From positions 1-15,602 of the forward strand of contig JAIKWN010000272.1 of the NCBI GenBank assembly GCA_024684665.1: a DNA stretch of 15,602 nucleotides, in the 5' to 3' direction. Below are positions 14,486 to 15,602 of the stretch, piece by piece. Below the pieces are notes generated by a model. The model did not search any database. It was given only the letters and a program-made list of their open reading frames with translations, and was not told the origin of the DNA. Numbering within the stretch: the first letter of the stretch is position 1; each line of letters starts with the position of its first letter. Source of the DNA: Clostridiales bacterium (lineage in GTDB: Bacteria; Bacillota_A; Clostridia; Christensenellales; Aristaeellaceae). The position numbers and the translations under genes are program-made.

Positions 14486-14534
14486 ATACGGGCAACCATT
14501 TTCAAACCTTTCTATTTTTAAGGAGGAGATTCCC

Positions 14535-15602
14535 ATGGTTCGAGTTGCGATTAACGGATTTGGGCGGATCGGCCGCCTCGCGTTCCGCCAGATGTTCGGC
14601 GCGGAAGGCTATGAAGTCGTCGCCATCAACGATCTGACCAGCCCTGCGATGCTGGCTCATCTGCTGAAGTACGACACGGCCCAGAAGGGCTATTGCGGCG
14701 TCATCGGCGAGAACAAGCACACGGTCTCCAGCAAGGAGCCCGAGTTCGAAGAAGACGGCAAGACCGTGAAGGTCCCCGGCTCCATCACCGTGGACGGCAA
14801 GGAGATCACCATCTACGCCGAGCCCAAGGCTGCGAACCTGCCCTGGGGCAAGCTTGACGTGGACGTCGTTCTCGAGTGCACCGGCTTCTACACCAGCAAG
14901 GCGAAGAGCCAGGCTCACATCGACGCCGGCGCGAAGAAGGTCGTTATCTCCGCTCCCGCGGGCAACGATCTGCCGACCATCGTTTACAACGTTAATAACA
15001 AGGTGCTGAAGGCTTCCGACACGATCATTTCTGCCGCGAGCTGCACCACCAACTGCCTGGCTCCGATGACCAAGGCGCTGAACGACGCTTATCCGATCGT
15101 GAGCGGCATCATGACCACCGTGCACGCCTACACTGGCGACCAGATGATCCTGGACGGCCCGCATCGCAAGGGCGACCTGCAGCGTGCCCGTGCTGGCGCG
15201 GCGAACATCGTGCCCAACAGCACCGGCGCTGCGAAGGCCATCGGCCTCGTTATCCCCGAGCTGAACGGCAAGCTGATCGGCTCCGCGCAGCGCGTCCCGG
15301 TCCCGACCGGCTCCACCACCATTCTCGTGGCCGTTGTGAAGGGCAAGGACGTGACCAAGGAGTCCGTCAACGCCGCCATGAAGGCGCAGACCTCCGAGAG
15401 CTTCGGCTACACCACCGAGAAGCTGGTCTCCAGCGACATCATCGGCATGACCTACGGCTCCCTGTTCGATGCGAACCAGACCATGGTTTCCAAGATCGAC
15501 GAGGATACCTACCAGGTCCAGGTCGTTGCATGGTATGACAACGAGAACAGCTACACCTCTCAGATGGTCCGCACCATCAAGTACTTCGCGGAGCTGAAGT
15601 AA
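14535..15602 (+). CDS. gap: Glyceraldehyde-3-phosphate dehydrogenase (glycolytic)
   Basis: GAPDH converts glyceraldehyde 3-phosphate, NAD and phosphate to 1,3-bisphosphoglycerate in the cytoplasm. The 355-residue protein starts [14 protein letters not shown]. An acidic residue in VVAINDLTS after the second strand favours NAD, as in the glycolytic form. The catalytic cysteine is C170 in [12 protein letters not shown] and the paired histidine is H197 in [10 protein letters not shown]. The cysteine lies about 19 residues later than usual, so the extra length is an insertion in the NAD domain (around [14 protein letters not shown], about 70-90). The ATG is fixed by AAGGAGGAG at 14520-14528. Codon use is strongly biased, as expected for an abundant enzyme. 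It has its own promoter and the window ends at its stop codon, so a downstream pgk or tpi cannot be seen. Confidence 0.97.
   Translation: MVRVAINGFGRIGRLAFRQMFGAEGYEVVAINDLTSPAMLAHLLKYDTAQKGYCGVIGENKHTVSSKEPEFEEDGKTVKVPGSITVDGKEITIYAEPKAANLPWGKLDVDVVLECTGFYTSKAKSQAHIDAGAKKVVISAPAGNDLPTIVYNVNNKVLKASDTIISAASCTTNCLAPMTKALNDAYPIVSGIMTTVHAYTGDQMILDGPHRKGDLQRARAGAANIVPNSTGAAKAIGLVIPELNGKLIGSAQRVPVPTGSTTILVAVVKGKDVTKESVNAAMKAQTSESFGYTTEKLVSSDIIGMTYGSLFDANQTMVSKIDEDTYQVQVVAWYDNENSYTSQMVRTIKYFAELK

Overview
The window looks like part of the chromosome of a Gram-positive anaerobe of the Bacillota, most likely a gut Clostridia lineage of moderately high GC. The signs are strong AGGAGG-type ribosome binding sites, RNase Y, an EF-G2-type translation GTPase, a SpoIIE-type phosphatase, tRNA genes with encoded CCA, and a mosaic secreted protein with beta-helix and BspA-like C-terminal repeats. 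This placement is inferred from gene content; I cannot name a genus. No phage, IS element, CRISPR array or rRNA gene was seen.

Layout. 1-394: five tightly packed tRNA genes on the minus strand (transcription order Val-Asp-Phe-Gly-Cys), driven by a TTGACA-17-TATCAT promoter at 444-472. All protein genes are on the plus strand. 658-1104 is rnhA (RNase HI) with its own promoter. 1178-5660 is a likely operon of trkA, trkH and a membrane-anchored SpoIIE/PP2C phosphatase. It starts from a perfect-consensus TTGACA-17-TATAAT promoter whose -35 box overlaps the rnhA stop codon. 5748-9265 is a large secreted, beta-rich surface protein that is split by an apparent one-base frameshift at about 6269-6293. 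9379-11454 encodes an EF-G-like GTPase with altered G motifs, closed by a strong terminator. 11534-13396 is rny (RNase Y) with a clear promoter, a foldable leader of about 200 nt, a TTG start and a terminator. 13413-14354 is a D-2-hydroxyacid dehydrogenase. 14457-15602 is glyceraldehyde-3-phosphate dehydrogenase with its own promoter; the window ends exactly at its stop codon.

Function. Most genes are housekeeping: tRNA supply, RNA-DNA hybrid removal, potassium uptake, mRNA turnover, a translation-factor relative and glycolysis. The less ordinary parts are the phosphatase coupled to the Trk potassium system, the frameshifted mosaic surface protein, the degenerate nucleotide-binding motifs of the EF-G-like protein, and the structured RNA leader upstream of rny. 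I see no clear evidence of a wholly new multi-gene system; these four points are the best leads.
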